Shown here piece after piece: positions 33,118-40,661 of a stretch of DNA of 64,000 bases. A program made the translations under genes and the position numbers. The DNA is from Defluviitaleaceae bacterium. GTDB taxonomy: Bacteria > Bacillota > Clostridia > Lachnospirales > WQUN01. Positions within the stretch are counted from its first letter, which is position 1, and each line of letters starts with the position of its first letter. The DNA lies in NCBI GenBank assembly GCA_009777845.1, contig WRLD01000016.1, positions 1 through 64,000 on the forward strand, written 5' to 3'. The notes beneath the pieces were generated by a model that saw nothing but the letters and a program-made list of their open reading frames with translations, searched no databases and had not been told where the DNA came from.

Positions 33118-33130
33118 ATACATGTCGCCA

Positions 33131-33622
33131 CTAAGGCTCTTGCTCCATTTCCTGTAGTGCCATAATACGCCCTTTATTGTCAAAGCAATACCTGTAGGGA
33201 TATTTACGTCCTGTATCAGTCAGCTGCTCCGTTGCTTCCATTTTGTTTTTCATGCGAGATAACGTAAGCTCCCAGTTGTTTGTGACATTTGCACCTAAAA
33301 GGATATGCTCCTTTAACTCGCCCTCGAAGGGTACAGCTATAGCGACTACCTTCTCTATAATGTGTCCCCCGATATTTATTTTGTCTAAAATACAAAGGCT
33401 TGCTTCGCCCTTATATCCGCCCACACTGGTCATCATGGTGGTTTTGAGCATTGTGCCAAATTTCGGCACAAGTGCCTTGTGTATAATCGTATTGAACGAG
33501 CCTGTGTCTAGCAGCACGTCCACGGGCAAGCCAAACTTGTTTTTACGTTTCTCCCACAAGCAAACCTCAAAGGCGTAACGCCATAGCCTTACCCTATCCA
33601 ACTCAACCGAGAAGCTCGACAT
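33131..33622 (-). CDS. Retropepsin-like aspartyl protease domain protein
   Basis: A 163-residue protein without signal peptide or transmembrane helix. It has one aspartyl protease motif VDVLLDTGSFNTIIHKAL (DTG at about residue 40) and the second retropepsin landmark HILLGANVTNNWELTLSR (hydrophobic-hydrophobic-Gly). Such single-domain proteases work as dimers. It overlaps the upstream 85-residue gene by 20 bases; the pair probably forms a unit in which the small protein may be a partner or substrate. Target unknown. Confidence 0.72.
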   Translation of the reverse strand: MSSFSVELDRVRLWRYAFEVCLWEKRKNKFGLPVDVLLDTGSFNTIIHKALVPKFGTMLKTTMMTSVGGYKGEASLCILDKINIGGHIIEKVVAIAVPFEGELKEHILLGANVTNNWELTLSRMKNKMEATEQLTDTGRKYPYRYCFDNKGRIMALQEMEQEP

Positions 33623-33860
33623 TCATACTGCCCCCTCGCTCCCTACAGCCGTATTTTATTTTTGCCTTGCCGCCATATTCTTCCGTTCCGATGTCGTCAA
33701 GCGCGGAGCGTAGCTCGTCACGTCCCTCTGCCGAGGCTACAAGATAGCCCTCGTGTGCATTTATTCGGTCAGTGGTGACGAGTACCCATTGCCCAGTAAA
33801 TTCTTGGTCGATTTCCTCTTCGGTTATAAACCGCACGCCATTGTATCTGACTATATCCAT
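33603..33860 (-). CDS. Small conserved-looking partner of the protease
   Basis: An 85-residue soluble protein (ITEEEIDQEFTGQWVLVTTD ... GYLVASAEGRDELRSALDDI). No domain is recognised. GAGGT precedes the ATG, and its end overlaps the start of the protease gene by 20 bases, which implies coupled expression. The region after QWVLVT looks like the small proteins often placed before retropepsin-like genes in Bacillota. Confidence 0.55.
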   Translation of the reverse strand: MDIVRYNGVRFITEEEIDQEFTGQWVLVTTDRINAHEGYLVASAEGRDELRSALDDIGTEEYGGKAKIKYGCRERGGSMNVELLG

Positions 33861-33875
33861 AGTAACCTCCTCTCG

Positions 33876-34994
33876 CTATATCTCAACAACCCCAAAAAAC
33901 GCCTCCTTAGCCCCTCCATCACCATCAAACAACAACGGCGAACCCCATTTCCGCCAGCTCTGCCCATCATTCTTGCCCCAAAATGTAACACGCTCGATAT
34001 ACTCCGCATACTCCAAATACAGCCTAAACAAGCCCTCATACATTTCCGCTTGCTTACGTGCTTGCTCGGGAGCAAGTGTCACCCTAGCGGACACGGCACT
34101 ATCTGCCTGCCCACCGCCAATCGCCGCGGCACTAGCGGCACTATCCTCCACCCCAAAGGTTATATCCATCTCCGAAATAGCGATAACCACACCCAGTCCA
34201 CTAAATTTTTCCAACGCCGCCCGTACATTTCCTATATCCGTATACATATCGCTGTGGTGGCTCTGCATACCGATTCCCTCAATCAGAAGCCTGTCGTCGT
34301 AGTCGGGGTGGGCGCGCCACTGGTTGTTTATGTCGGCTACCATGTCCGCTATGGCAAGCCGCTTGTGCAGATATTCCTCGTTGTACTCGTTGTAGTATAG
34401 CGTGGCGTGGGGGTCGTATTTGCGTGCGAAATAGAACGCATCAAACACAAAGTCCGCGCCGTTGCCGCCGTTTTCGTATGCCAAAAACCAATGCCCCACC
34501 GCACGCGGGTTGTCCGTCTGGCGGCGAAGATAGTCGCGCCAGCTGCCGCTGTAGGGCTCGTCAGTTTCGGTGTCTACGAACGCCTCGTTTACTACGTCCC
34601 ACGCGTGGATTTTTCCGCTGTAACGCCCTGCGTACGCCTTGATGAAGTTTTGCATGTTCTCGCGCGCTTCGCCGTACGTGAGCGGCGTGCCGTCCTGGTT
34701 TCGTGTAAACCAAGACGGCGTTTGCCCATGCCACACAAGGGTGTGACCGATTACGTCTATTGCGTTTTTATTCGCCCATTCGACTATTTTATCCGCTTTT
34801 TCAAAGCAAAACACGCCGCGCTCGGGGTTAATGCTCTCGGGCTTCATGTCGTTTTCTGCGGTGACCGCGTTGTAATGGTGCGTGTACATTCGCAGTAGCT
34901 CCGCATCGTCAAAATCCCTAGCGGAAATGATGTTTCCTATTCTAAAGGCTTTCTCAAAATGCCGCCAAAGCGACGGTAGCGTTAAATCCCACAT
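33876..34994 (-). CDS. GH10 endo-beta-1,4-xylanase, intracellular
   Basis: A 372-residue family 10 glycoside hydrolase. Acid/base Glu137 in WDVVNEAF and nucleophile Glu275 in IAISEMDITF are both present, with the NDMKPESINPERG and GHTLVWHGQTP substrate-binding motifs. There is no signal peptide, so it acts inside the cell, probably on xylo-oligosaccharides brought in by the adjoining ABC importer. It is coupled to the solute-binding protein gene by TAATG. A short insert (EDSAASAAAIGGGQADSAVSA, about 282-302) after the nucleophile is Ala/Gly/Ser-rich and not usual for GH10. Confidence 0.93.
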   Translation of the reverse strand: MWDLTLPSLWRHFEKAFRIGNIISARDFDDAELLRMYTHHYNAVTAENDMKPESINPERGVFCFEKADKIVEWANKNAIDVIGHTLVWHGQTPSWFTRNQDGTPLTYGEARENMQNFIKAYAGRYSGKIHAWDVVNEAFVDTETDEPYSGSWRDYLRRQTDNPRAVGHWFLAYENGGNGADFVFDAFYFARKYDPHATLYYNEYNEEYLHKRLAIADMVADINNQWRAHPDYDDRLLIEGIGMQSHHSDMYTDIGNVRAALEKFSGLGVVIAISEMDITFGVEDSAASAAAIGGGQADSAVSARVTLAPEQARKQAEMYEGLFRLYLEYAEYIERVTFWGKNDGQSWRKWGSPLLFDGDGGAKEAFFGVVEI

Positions 34995-36442
34995 TATCGC
35001 ATATCACTGTTTAGGTCGTCTAAGAACGCGTCCCAAACAAGCTGTCCTTCTTCGATAATAACCGAAGCGTCGTTTCCGTCCACCCATACCTTAAACGCAA
35101 AAAGCGTGTCGAGCGTATCGCCTAGGCCAGACATCATCATATGCGCAGGCATGGTTTGCAGGTCGGGGTTGCGTGTGTATTTTACCATTGTGTCCTCTAC
35201 GGAACGCTCGTCACGGTGGTTTGAGAACGCCTCGTCCATCCAGTCGTCTGGGTCGTCGTCCTCTAGCGGCCGAATCCATTTCGACATGGCGAACATAATA
35301 TCGTCTACCTCTTGCTCACTATAAAACTGCGGAATAACGTGAACATTGTAGCTTACCCACGCATTGTGCGTATCGGAGCGCGGCCCGCGAGGGAACGCCA
35401 CAAAGCCCCAATCATCACGCAGGGTAATATTGCCAGCCACATAGTTGCCAGCCACGCGCATTGCGCCCTGCCCGTCATTAAACATCTGTATAAACGAATC
35501 CCACTCGCCGCCAATATCGTCCTCGTGCATGGCTAGGCGTTCCGAGCGAAGCCGCACAAGCCAGTCGATTGTTTCGCGGAAAGCGTCAGTATTTGTGTTA
35601 TTTGTGAACATTCCAGTTTCTGGGTCAACGGTAGCAAAGGACGCGCCGTTGGAAGCCAGCGCATGTTCAAGGAAGTCCTTATGGAACGTAGTCAACGCCC
35701 AGGTGTCGATAATATCGTCGCCGTCCAAATCGCGCGAAAGCTGGCGCGCAAGGTCGGTAAAGGTTTCCCATGTCCAGTTGCCCTCCGCCTGCAAGGTAAA
35801 GGGATAGTCCCTCGGCAGACCCGCGTCCTCCAGTAGCCGCTTATTGAAATAAACGCCGCCCGCCATTTCCACGCCATGCGCAAAGCCGTGCGGCACGCCG
35901 TCACGCTTGGTTAGGTCGATTAGGCTATGATTCCACTCAATGCCGTAATCATTCTCAAAAAGATGCTCGGGAATAGGCGCGAAAAGCCGTTGTCTATGGT
36001 TTGTCGCAAACCACGTAGGCTCAATGACCCACACTTGAAAATCCCTGTTTTGCGCGAGAATTTGCTGTTGTACCTCGTCGCGGACATCGTGCCAGCTACC
36101 GTACCGTACCTCGCGAATCTTAAAATTGTACCTTTCCTCCATGGCTCGCCTGTCCTCCCAGCGAGCGCGTTCCGCCGCGCTTCGCGGCTCGACTGTGTCT
36201 GTGCTTACATCTGACCACCATGTGGCGATGTTGATTACCATGCCGCCAAGGTCGCGGTCGCCGTCCTGCCTTGTGCCTGTTGCTTGACCTTGCTGTGGGC
36301 TTGCGGTGCCTCCGTTGGCGGCTCGGTCTTGCAGTTCTTGCCGTGTTTCCGTGGTGCTGTCGCCGCCTCCTGCACATGCTCCTAGAGCGAGAAGTGCGGC
36401 GAGTAGTGCTAGTGTGACTAGTAGTAAAATTAGTTTTTTCAT
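34994..36442 (-). CDS. Sugar ABC transporter solute-binding lipoprotein
   Basis: A 482-residue family 1 extracellular solute-binding protein. It has a signal peptide with lipobox LGAC (Cys23), an acidic/Ser-Thr linker, and the binding fold with VINIATWWSDVS and WTWETFTDLARQLSRDLDGD. It would bind xylo-oligosaccharides given the neighbouring xylanase. The ATG at 36442 follows GGAG and begins the signal peptide; the longer frame from 36499 is not supported. The two permease genes lie 1.5 kb upstream, separated by a toxin-antitoxin pair and a HEAT-repeat gene, an unusual split of the transporter. Confidence 0.9.
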   Translation of the reverse strand: MKKLILLLVTLALLAALLALGACAGGGDSTTETRQELQDRAANGGTASPQQGQATGTRQDGDRDLGGMVINIATWWSDVSTDTVEPRSAAERARWEDRRAMEERYNFKIREVRYGSWHDVRDEVQQQILAQNRDFQVWVIEPTWFATNHRQRLFAPIPEHLFENDYGIEWNHSLIDLTKRDGVPHGFAHGVEMAGGVYFNKRLLEDAGLPRDYPFTLQAEGNWTWETFTDLARQLSRDLDGDDIIDTWALTTFHKDFLEHALASNGASFATVDPETGMFTNNTNTDAFRETIDWLVRLRSERLAMHEDDIGGEWDSFIQMFNDGQGAMRVAGNYVAGNITLRDDWGFVAFPRGPRSDTHNAWVSYNVHVIPQFYSEQEVDDIMFAMSKWIRPLEDDDPDDWMDEAFSNHRDERSVEDTMVKYTRNPDLQTMPAHMMMSGLGDTLDTLFAFKVWVDGNDASVIIEEGQLVWDAFLDDLNSDMR

Positions 36443-36505
36443 TGCTTTGCTCCTTTCTTTTATTTTTTTTGTTTCTTGTGTTTTGGTTGAAAATAGCACA
36501 GCCGC

Positions 36506-36922
36506 TTATTTGAAAAATTTATCCAAAAACGCATCTGGAGTTATCGGTGTAACTGGTGAATTGGCAAAATCCCTTTCGTTGCGGGTGACGATATAGTCTG
36601 CATTAAGCCGTTTCGCACATTGTGCGAGCAACGCATCTTCAAAATCAGCCATTGGCAAATCAAAGGAACTCACCACGTCCCTTGCCGTTACATCTGCAAG
36701 CGTAACAGCCGTTAGCAGCTTTTGAACCAACGCTTTTAGCTGAACACGGTCTTTTATGTGCCTGCCCAAAATGTAATAAATATCGGTAACAGTGCTTGCG
36801 GTTATATATCCAACGAGCCTGCCACATTCGGACAGCTTGAGAACCCTTCCGCTGTTTACCGCGAAAGGCAAACGATTTTGATAAACATCAATTATGACAT
36901 TGGTGTCAATTGCTATTTTCAT
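36506..36922 (-). CDS. PIN-domain toxin (VapC-like)
   Basis: A 138-residue PIN-fold ribonuclease: IAIDTNVIIDVYQNRLPF with the first aspartate, MADFEDALLAQCAK with the middle acidic residues and YIVTRNERDF with the last. The ATG at 36922 follows GGAGGG and overlaps the antitoxin gene end by 17 bases. PIN toxins of this type cut RNA and are held by the partner antitoxin. It lies inside the sugar transport locus. Confidence 0.88.
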   Translation of the reverse strand: MKIAIDTNVIIDVYQNRLPFAVNSGRVLKLSECGRLVGYITASTVTDIYYILGRHIKDRVQLKALVQKLLTAVTLADVTARDVVSSFDLPMADFEDALLAQCAKRLNADYIVTRNERDFANSPVTPITPDAFLDKFFK

Positions 36923-37136
36923 GGAGTACCCTCCGCTCTGCCCTCGCTTGCGTAACGGTAAAGCCATCATCGGGGATAACACCCATTATTTCATCAATAA
37001 CACTCGCTTGCGACCTTGGCGGAACAAGTATTGCAATATCCATTCCGTTTTTTGTTATGTGAATATTTTCTCTCTCAACGAGGGTTAGATATTTGCCTAG
37101 GTTGATTTTAAAGTCTGTCGCAGTTACTTGAATCAT
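36906..37136 (-). CDS. Phd/YefM-type antitoxin
   Basis: A 76-residue protein with the Phd/YefM N-terminal DNA-binding fold (MIQVTATDFKINLGKYLTLV, then ITKNGMDIAILVPP) and a C-terminal charged tail for toxin binding. Paired with a PIN toxin rather than Doc or YoeB, a known mixed combination. It would repress its own promoter. Confidence 0.85.
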   Translation of the reverse strand: MIQVTATDFKINLGKYLTLVERENIHITKNGMDIAILVPPRSQASVIDEIMGVIPDDGFTVTQARAERRVLHENSN

Positions 37137-37167
37137 ATATAAGCACGCCCTTTACGTGGGATTTTGT

Positions 37168-37848
37168 CTAACCGTGTAACAAAAGAAACTCGTCAATTGC
37201 CGATAAAACCGCATAGACTGATTCCACTTTTTTCCTTAAAACAACCGCCCCCACAATCAGTGCCTTGTTATGCTCGCCGATAAGGGGCGATAGGCTGTTG
37301 ATGACGGCACATCTGTTTTGGTATATTCTGGTATCTAAATATGCGAGCAGCTTCTTTAGATGCTTTTCGTCATTATTCAAGCGATACAGTGCTTCCGCCA
37401 AATTTATTTGAGTAAAAATAACGGTTTCTTTATGAATGAGCGGTGTCAAAAATTCGCTTATATCCTTCTGTATACCAAGCCTTTGGGCTATATCACCCAA
37501 GGAAACTATCGCATACCCCCTTACCATGCCAGTTTTGTCTGTTTTTGCATGTTTTTTTAGCAAATCGACTACTTCCATTGAATTGCTACAGGAAAGCGAA
37601 TCAGCGGCTTCCGTCCTTACCAAGTAATCGCTGTCATTTATCAGTATGCGTAGCAGGCGTTCGCCTTGCTCCATGTCTGCAAAATCTATTAAAATTTTCG
37701 CGGCAACAGAGCGAATATAGCTATCCTCGTCGTTAGCGTAGCTTTCTAAAATACTTAATGATTCCGTGGTAGATATAGTATCCGCTTCTATCCGTTCCAG
37801 TATCTCAAGTTTTGCCTGTTTATTAGATACAGACATGTTATCACACAT
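37168..37848 (-). CDS. HEAT-repeat protein
   Basis: A 226-residue all-helical protein with about five HEAT/PBS-lyase-type repeats, for example SYIRSVAAKILIDFADMEQG, DYLVRTEAADSLSC and GMVRGYAIVSLGDIAQRLGI. Such proteins are scaffolds for protein binding. There is no signal peptide. TAGGTGAT precedes the ATG. It stands alone between the toxin pair and the permeases; partner unknown. Confidence 0.78.
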   Translation of the reverse strand: MCDNMSVSNKQAKLEILERIEADTISTTESLSILESYANDEDSYIRSVAAKILIDFADMEQGERLLRILINDSDYLVRTEAADSLSCSNSMEVVDLLKKHAKTDKTGMVRGYAIVSLGDIAQRLGIQKDISEFLTPLIHKETVIFTQINLAEALYRLNNDEKHLKKLLAYLDTRIYQNRCAVINSLSPLIGEHNKALIVGAVVLRKKVESVYAVLSAIDEFLLLHG

Positions 37849-37886
37849 TTACATCACCTATTTGCTTTATTCCACACCACACCCTA

Positions 37887-37941
37887 AAGGCTCGTGACGA
37901 CATTCCCACCACAGTACAGCGGTGAAAAGAGACTATGTCTC
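37887..37941 (+). repeat. PE-E element overlapping a permease stop codon
   Basis: AAGGCTCGTGACGACATTCC, CACCA, a degenerate first stem, and a closing hairpin GAGAC-TAT-GTCTC (37929-37941). The closing stem differs from GGGGC / GCCCC at two pairs, both compensated. The permease stop (TGA, 37942-37940 on the minus strand) lies at its edge. Confidence 0.82.
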
Positions 37942-38938
37942 ACATCTTTATCCCACTCTGCCCAATACTCTCCACAAAAAACCTCTGCGCGACCAAATAA
38001 ATACCAATAATAGGCGCAATGCCAATAAGCACGCCAGTGGAAATCATAGCCTCCACCAGGGCTATATCAGGCCTAAAGCCCTGCGTGCCAGTAGCCATCG
38101 AGGTCTGGCGTACATAGTCTACCGAAAAGGTTTCGCCCAGCGCGGACATCTGCACTGCCATAACGCCCTGCTCACGCAAGAACATTGTCGTATAAAAGCC
38201 GTCCGTCCATTGCCACACAAAGGCAAAAAGGAAGCACGAAACAAGCATAGGCACGGCATCGGGCAGCATAATTTGCACAAAGGTACGCAGCTTGCCGCAG
38301 CCGTCCACCCACGCCGATTCCTCTAGCTCCTTGGGCATATTTCTAAAATACTGGCGTAGCATGAAGATGTACAGGCCGTTTCGTAAGCCCATAGCCGTGG
38401 CGGAAAGCAACGCGTAGCCCTCCACCCTGTTCGTCAGCATAATCGTGTTGGGCAAAAGCCCGAAAAGGTCGAAGAAATGGAAATTTAAGAACATCGGCGC
38501 GCGAATAACCTGCGGCGGCACAAGCACAGTAAGAATTACGCACGCAAACCAAAACCGTTTCAACGGGAACTCAAACCGCGCAAAGCCGTACGCCACAAGC
38601 GTACAAGCCACAATTTGCAGCACCGAAACGAGCGTAGTAATCCAAGCAGTGTTAAACAACGAGCCCCAATAATTCATAAGCCGCGCCGCCAAACGATACG
38701 TGTCTAGCGTGGGGTTTCGCGGAATAGCGATAACAGTCGGGTCAAACAAATCGCTGCGCGACATTATGCTGTTGGAAAATTGATGCAATAGCGGCTGTAG
38801 AATAAGAAAGCACAGCCCAAACAAAAGCACTGTGGTAAAAATTCCCGTAGCCGCGCGCGAAACATCACGCTTTAGCAAATAATTGTTGTCCGTGGCGCGA
38901 TTACGCGCTAGATATTTTGCAAGCCTGCCCTTAGTCAT
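37940..38938 (-). CDS. Sugar ABC transporter permease (MalG-type)
   Basis: A 332-residue permease with six helices. The CUT1-type EAA loop is near LEESAWVDGCGKLRTFVQIMLP. It pairs with the preceding MalF-type permease to form the channel for the oligosaccharide importer. The ATG at 38938 gives an 8-base overlap with the upstream gene; a longer frame from 38974 is less likely. Its stop codon is at the edge of a PE-E element. No ATPase gene lies here; CUT1 importers often share an MsmK-type ATPase encoded elsewhere. Confidence 0.88.
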   Translation of the reverse strand: MTKGRLAKYLARNRATDNNYLLKRDVSRAATGIFTTVLLFGLCFLILQPLLHQFSNSIMSRSDLFDPTVIAIPRNPTLDTYRLAARLMNYWGSLFNTAWITTLVSVLQIVACTLVAYGFARFEFPLKRFWFACVILTVLVPPQVIRAPMFLNFHFFDLFGLLPNTIMLTNRVEGYALLSATAMGLRNGLYIFMLRQYFRNMPKELEESAWVDGCGKLRTFVQIMLPDAVPMLVSCFLFAFVWQWTDGFYTTMFLREQGVMAVQMSALGETFSVDYVRQTSMATGTQGFRPDIALVEAMISTGVLIGIAPIIGIYLVAQRFFVESIGQSGIKM

Positions 38939-39908
38939 AATAATACACCAGCCTTGAAATAATAAAAGCCACAATGCCCAAAATAACCGCCACCGCCGAA
39001 AAATAAATGAGCGCCATCGCCGAGCCTAGCGCGTATCGGCTATGCAGGGTCATTTGGGTATACACCATATCCATGACATTGCTGTCTGTACGCACCATGA
39101 AGTCGATAATGGAATAAACTACCACCACCAGTATCATAGGCGAAATCATTGGGAACGTAATTTTCCAGAAATTCTCCCACGCGGTCGCGCCCTCTATGCT
39201 CGCGGCCTCGTAAATGCTAGGGTTGATTGTCTGCAAGCCTGCTAGGAAAATAAGGATTTGTATTCCGCTCGCCATAGCGATTTTGTATATTTGGTTGATT
39301 ATTTCTAAAATGTACTCGAAAAATTCGTCCATTCCCGCGCCGCCCACGAAGTTTTCAAGCATACGCTCGATTACGCCAGTTACGCCTGCGCGCATTGCGT
39401 TTTGGTCTTGTATTTGCTGGGAAACGGCATCGAGAAGCGAGTTGTTTGTTTCTATGCCCACAAGCACGCCGCTGGCGAGAATTACAGGCAAAAAGAACAC
39501 CGCTCGCACAAATCCGCGCCCTGCAAACTGCCGATTGAGCAAAATAGCCACAAACAGGCTAAACACCAAAATGGCAGGCACAAGCAACGCCATAGAGCCT
39601 ATTTCCTCCACCATAGCGCGAGTAAACACCGCGTCCGTAAGCAATACGCGCCGTATATTCGCCAGTCCGCTCCACGCCCAGCCGAACCTGCTTTCCTCGG
39701 GTACAAGCCACACCTCCGAAAAAGCCATTCGCACAGCCTGATACAGCGGATACGCCAAAAACATAATAAACCCGACTACAAACGGCAAAATAAACAGATA
39801 GCCGGAAATGGCGTTTTTTGTTGCCATGGTCGGCGTGCGGTTTTGTCTAAGAAAATCACTTAGACAAAACCTTACTGCCTGCTTTGATAGTCCTTTTTGC
39901 TTGTTCAT
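38931..39908 (-). CDS. Sugar ABC transporter permease (MalF-type) with a translated PE-D N-terminus
   Basis: A 325-residue permease with six helices and the EAA loop YEAASIEGATAWENFWKITFP. The only good ribosome site (AGGGGG, 7 bases upstream) serves the ATG at 39908, so the first 27 residues are translated: MNKQKGLS then 19 residues exactly encoded by PE-D (KQAVRFCLSDFLRQNRTPT), then MATKNAISGYLFILP, where the usual permease begins. The internal Met at residue 28 is preceded by CGCACGCCGACC, which gives no ribosome site. The extra stretch is on the cytoplasmic side and may be tolerated. Confidence 0.88.
   Translation of the reverse strand: MNKQKGLSKQAVRFCLSDFLRQNRTPTMATKNAISGYLFILPFVVGFIMFLAYPLYQAVRMAFSEVWLVPEESRFGWAWSGLANIRRVLLTDAVFTRAMVEEIGSMALLVPAILVFSLFVAILLNRQFAGRGFVRAVFFLPVILASGVLVGIETNNSLLDAVSQQIQDQNAMRAGVTGVIERMLENFVGGAGMDEFFEYILEIINQIYKIAMASGIQILIFLAGLQTINPSIYEAASIEGATAWENFWKITFPMISPMILVVVVYSIIDFMVRTDSNVMDMVYTQMTLHSRYALGSAMALIYFSAVAVILGIVAFIISRLVYYYD
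39828..39884 (-). repeat. PE-D palindrome translated in the permease
   Basis: 57 bases, codon-aligned residues 9-27 of the permease. Stem GGTTTTGTCTAAG / CTTAGACAAAACC: relative to the intergenic copies one G-C pair has become T-A on both sides of the stem. Confidence 0.92.
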
Positions 39909-39940
39909 TTATCTGCCCCCTACTCTTTTAGATTTATGGA

Positions 39941-40660
39941 ACGTGAATTTTAAAGATTTATGGAACGCGGATTTACGCGGATTTAACGGATTTTCGCGGA
40001 TTCTTTCTCGCGTTCATTCAAAACTAAGAAAATGAGAATTGCGTAGGTTTTTATTTACGCGGATTTTAAAGGCAATGGAACGCGGATTTTCGCGGATTAC
40101 GCGGATTTTGTCCGCGTAAATTTACTAAACGGCGATATATTTTACCACGAGCCAATCCGCAAAATCCGCGTAAATCCGTGTGAAGCCCTTGAAGCCTTTA
40201 AATACCCTAAATCCACATCTTATCGCCTGCCGTGCCTCTCGCCCTCTGTGCCTCTGTGCCTCTGTGTGAAAATCTTTTTGACAAATAATGAACGTAGGTA
40301 AAGCGTATAAATTCCATTCTTTAGTTAAAAGATTTTCACACAGAGGCACAGAGGCACAGAGGCACAGAGGGAGCGTAGCATAGCAGGCAATGAACGCGGA
40401 TTTGGCGGATTTTAAAGGCAATGGAACGCGGATTTACGCGGATTACGCGGATTTTGTCCGCGTAAATTTACTAAACGGCGATATATTTTACCACGAGCCA
40501 ATCCGCAAAATCCGCGTAAATCCGTTAAATCCGTGTTCAACTACCTTTAATTCACACGGATAAAATTTGCGTTCCAACGCCGTTTATTGTCGCAGGAAAG
40601 AATCCGCGAAAATCCGCGTTCCATGCCCTTAAAATCCGCGTTCCATGCCCTTAAATTATC
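39941..40660. repeat. PE-A blocks around a PE-B hairpin
   Basis: PE-A units (ATGGAACGCGGATTTACGCG, GGATTTTGTCCGCGTAAATT and complements) occupy 39941-40226 and 40387-40660, and a PE-B hairpin lies at 40227-40386. The segment GTCCGCGTAAATTTACTAAACGGCGATATATTTTACCACGAGCC-type appears twice, at about 40110-40155 and 40456-40500, so part of the block is duplicated. No gene is seen in this 750-base gap. Confidence 0.82.
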
Positions 40661-40661
40661 A

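Noticed and set aside
36442-36499. Upstream start for the sugar-binding lipoprotein
   Set aside because: The signal peptide and the GGAG site both point to 36442.
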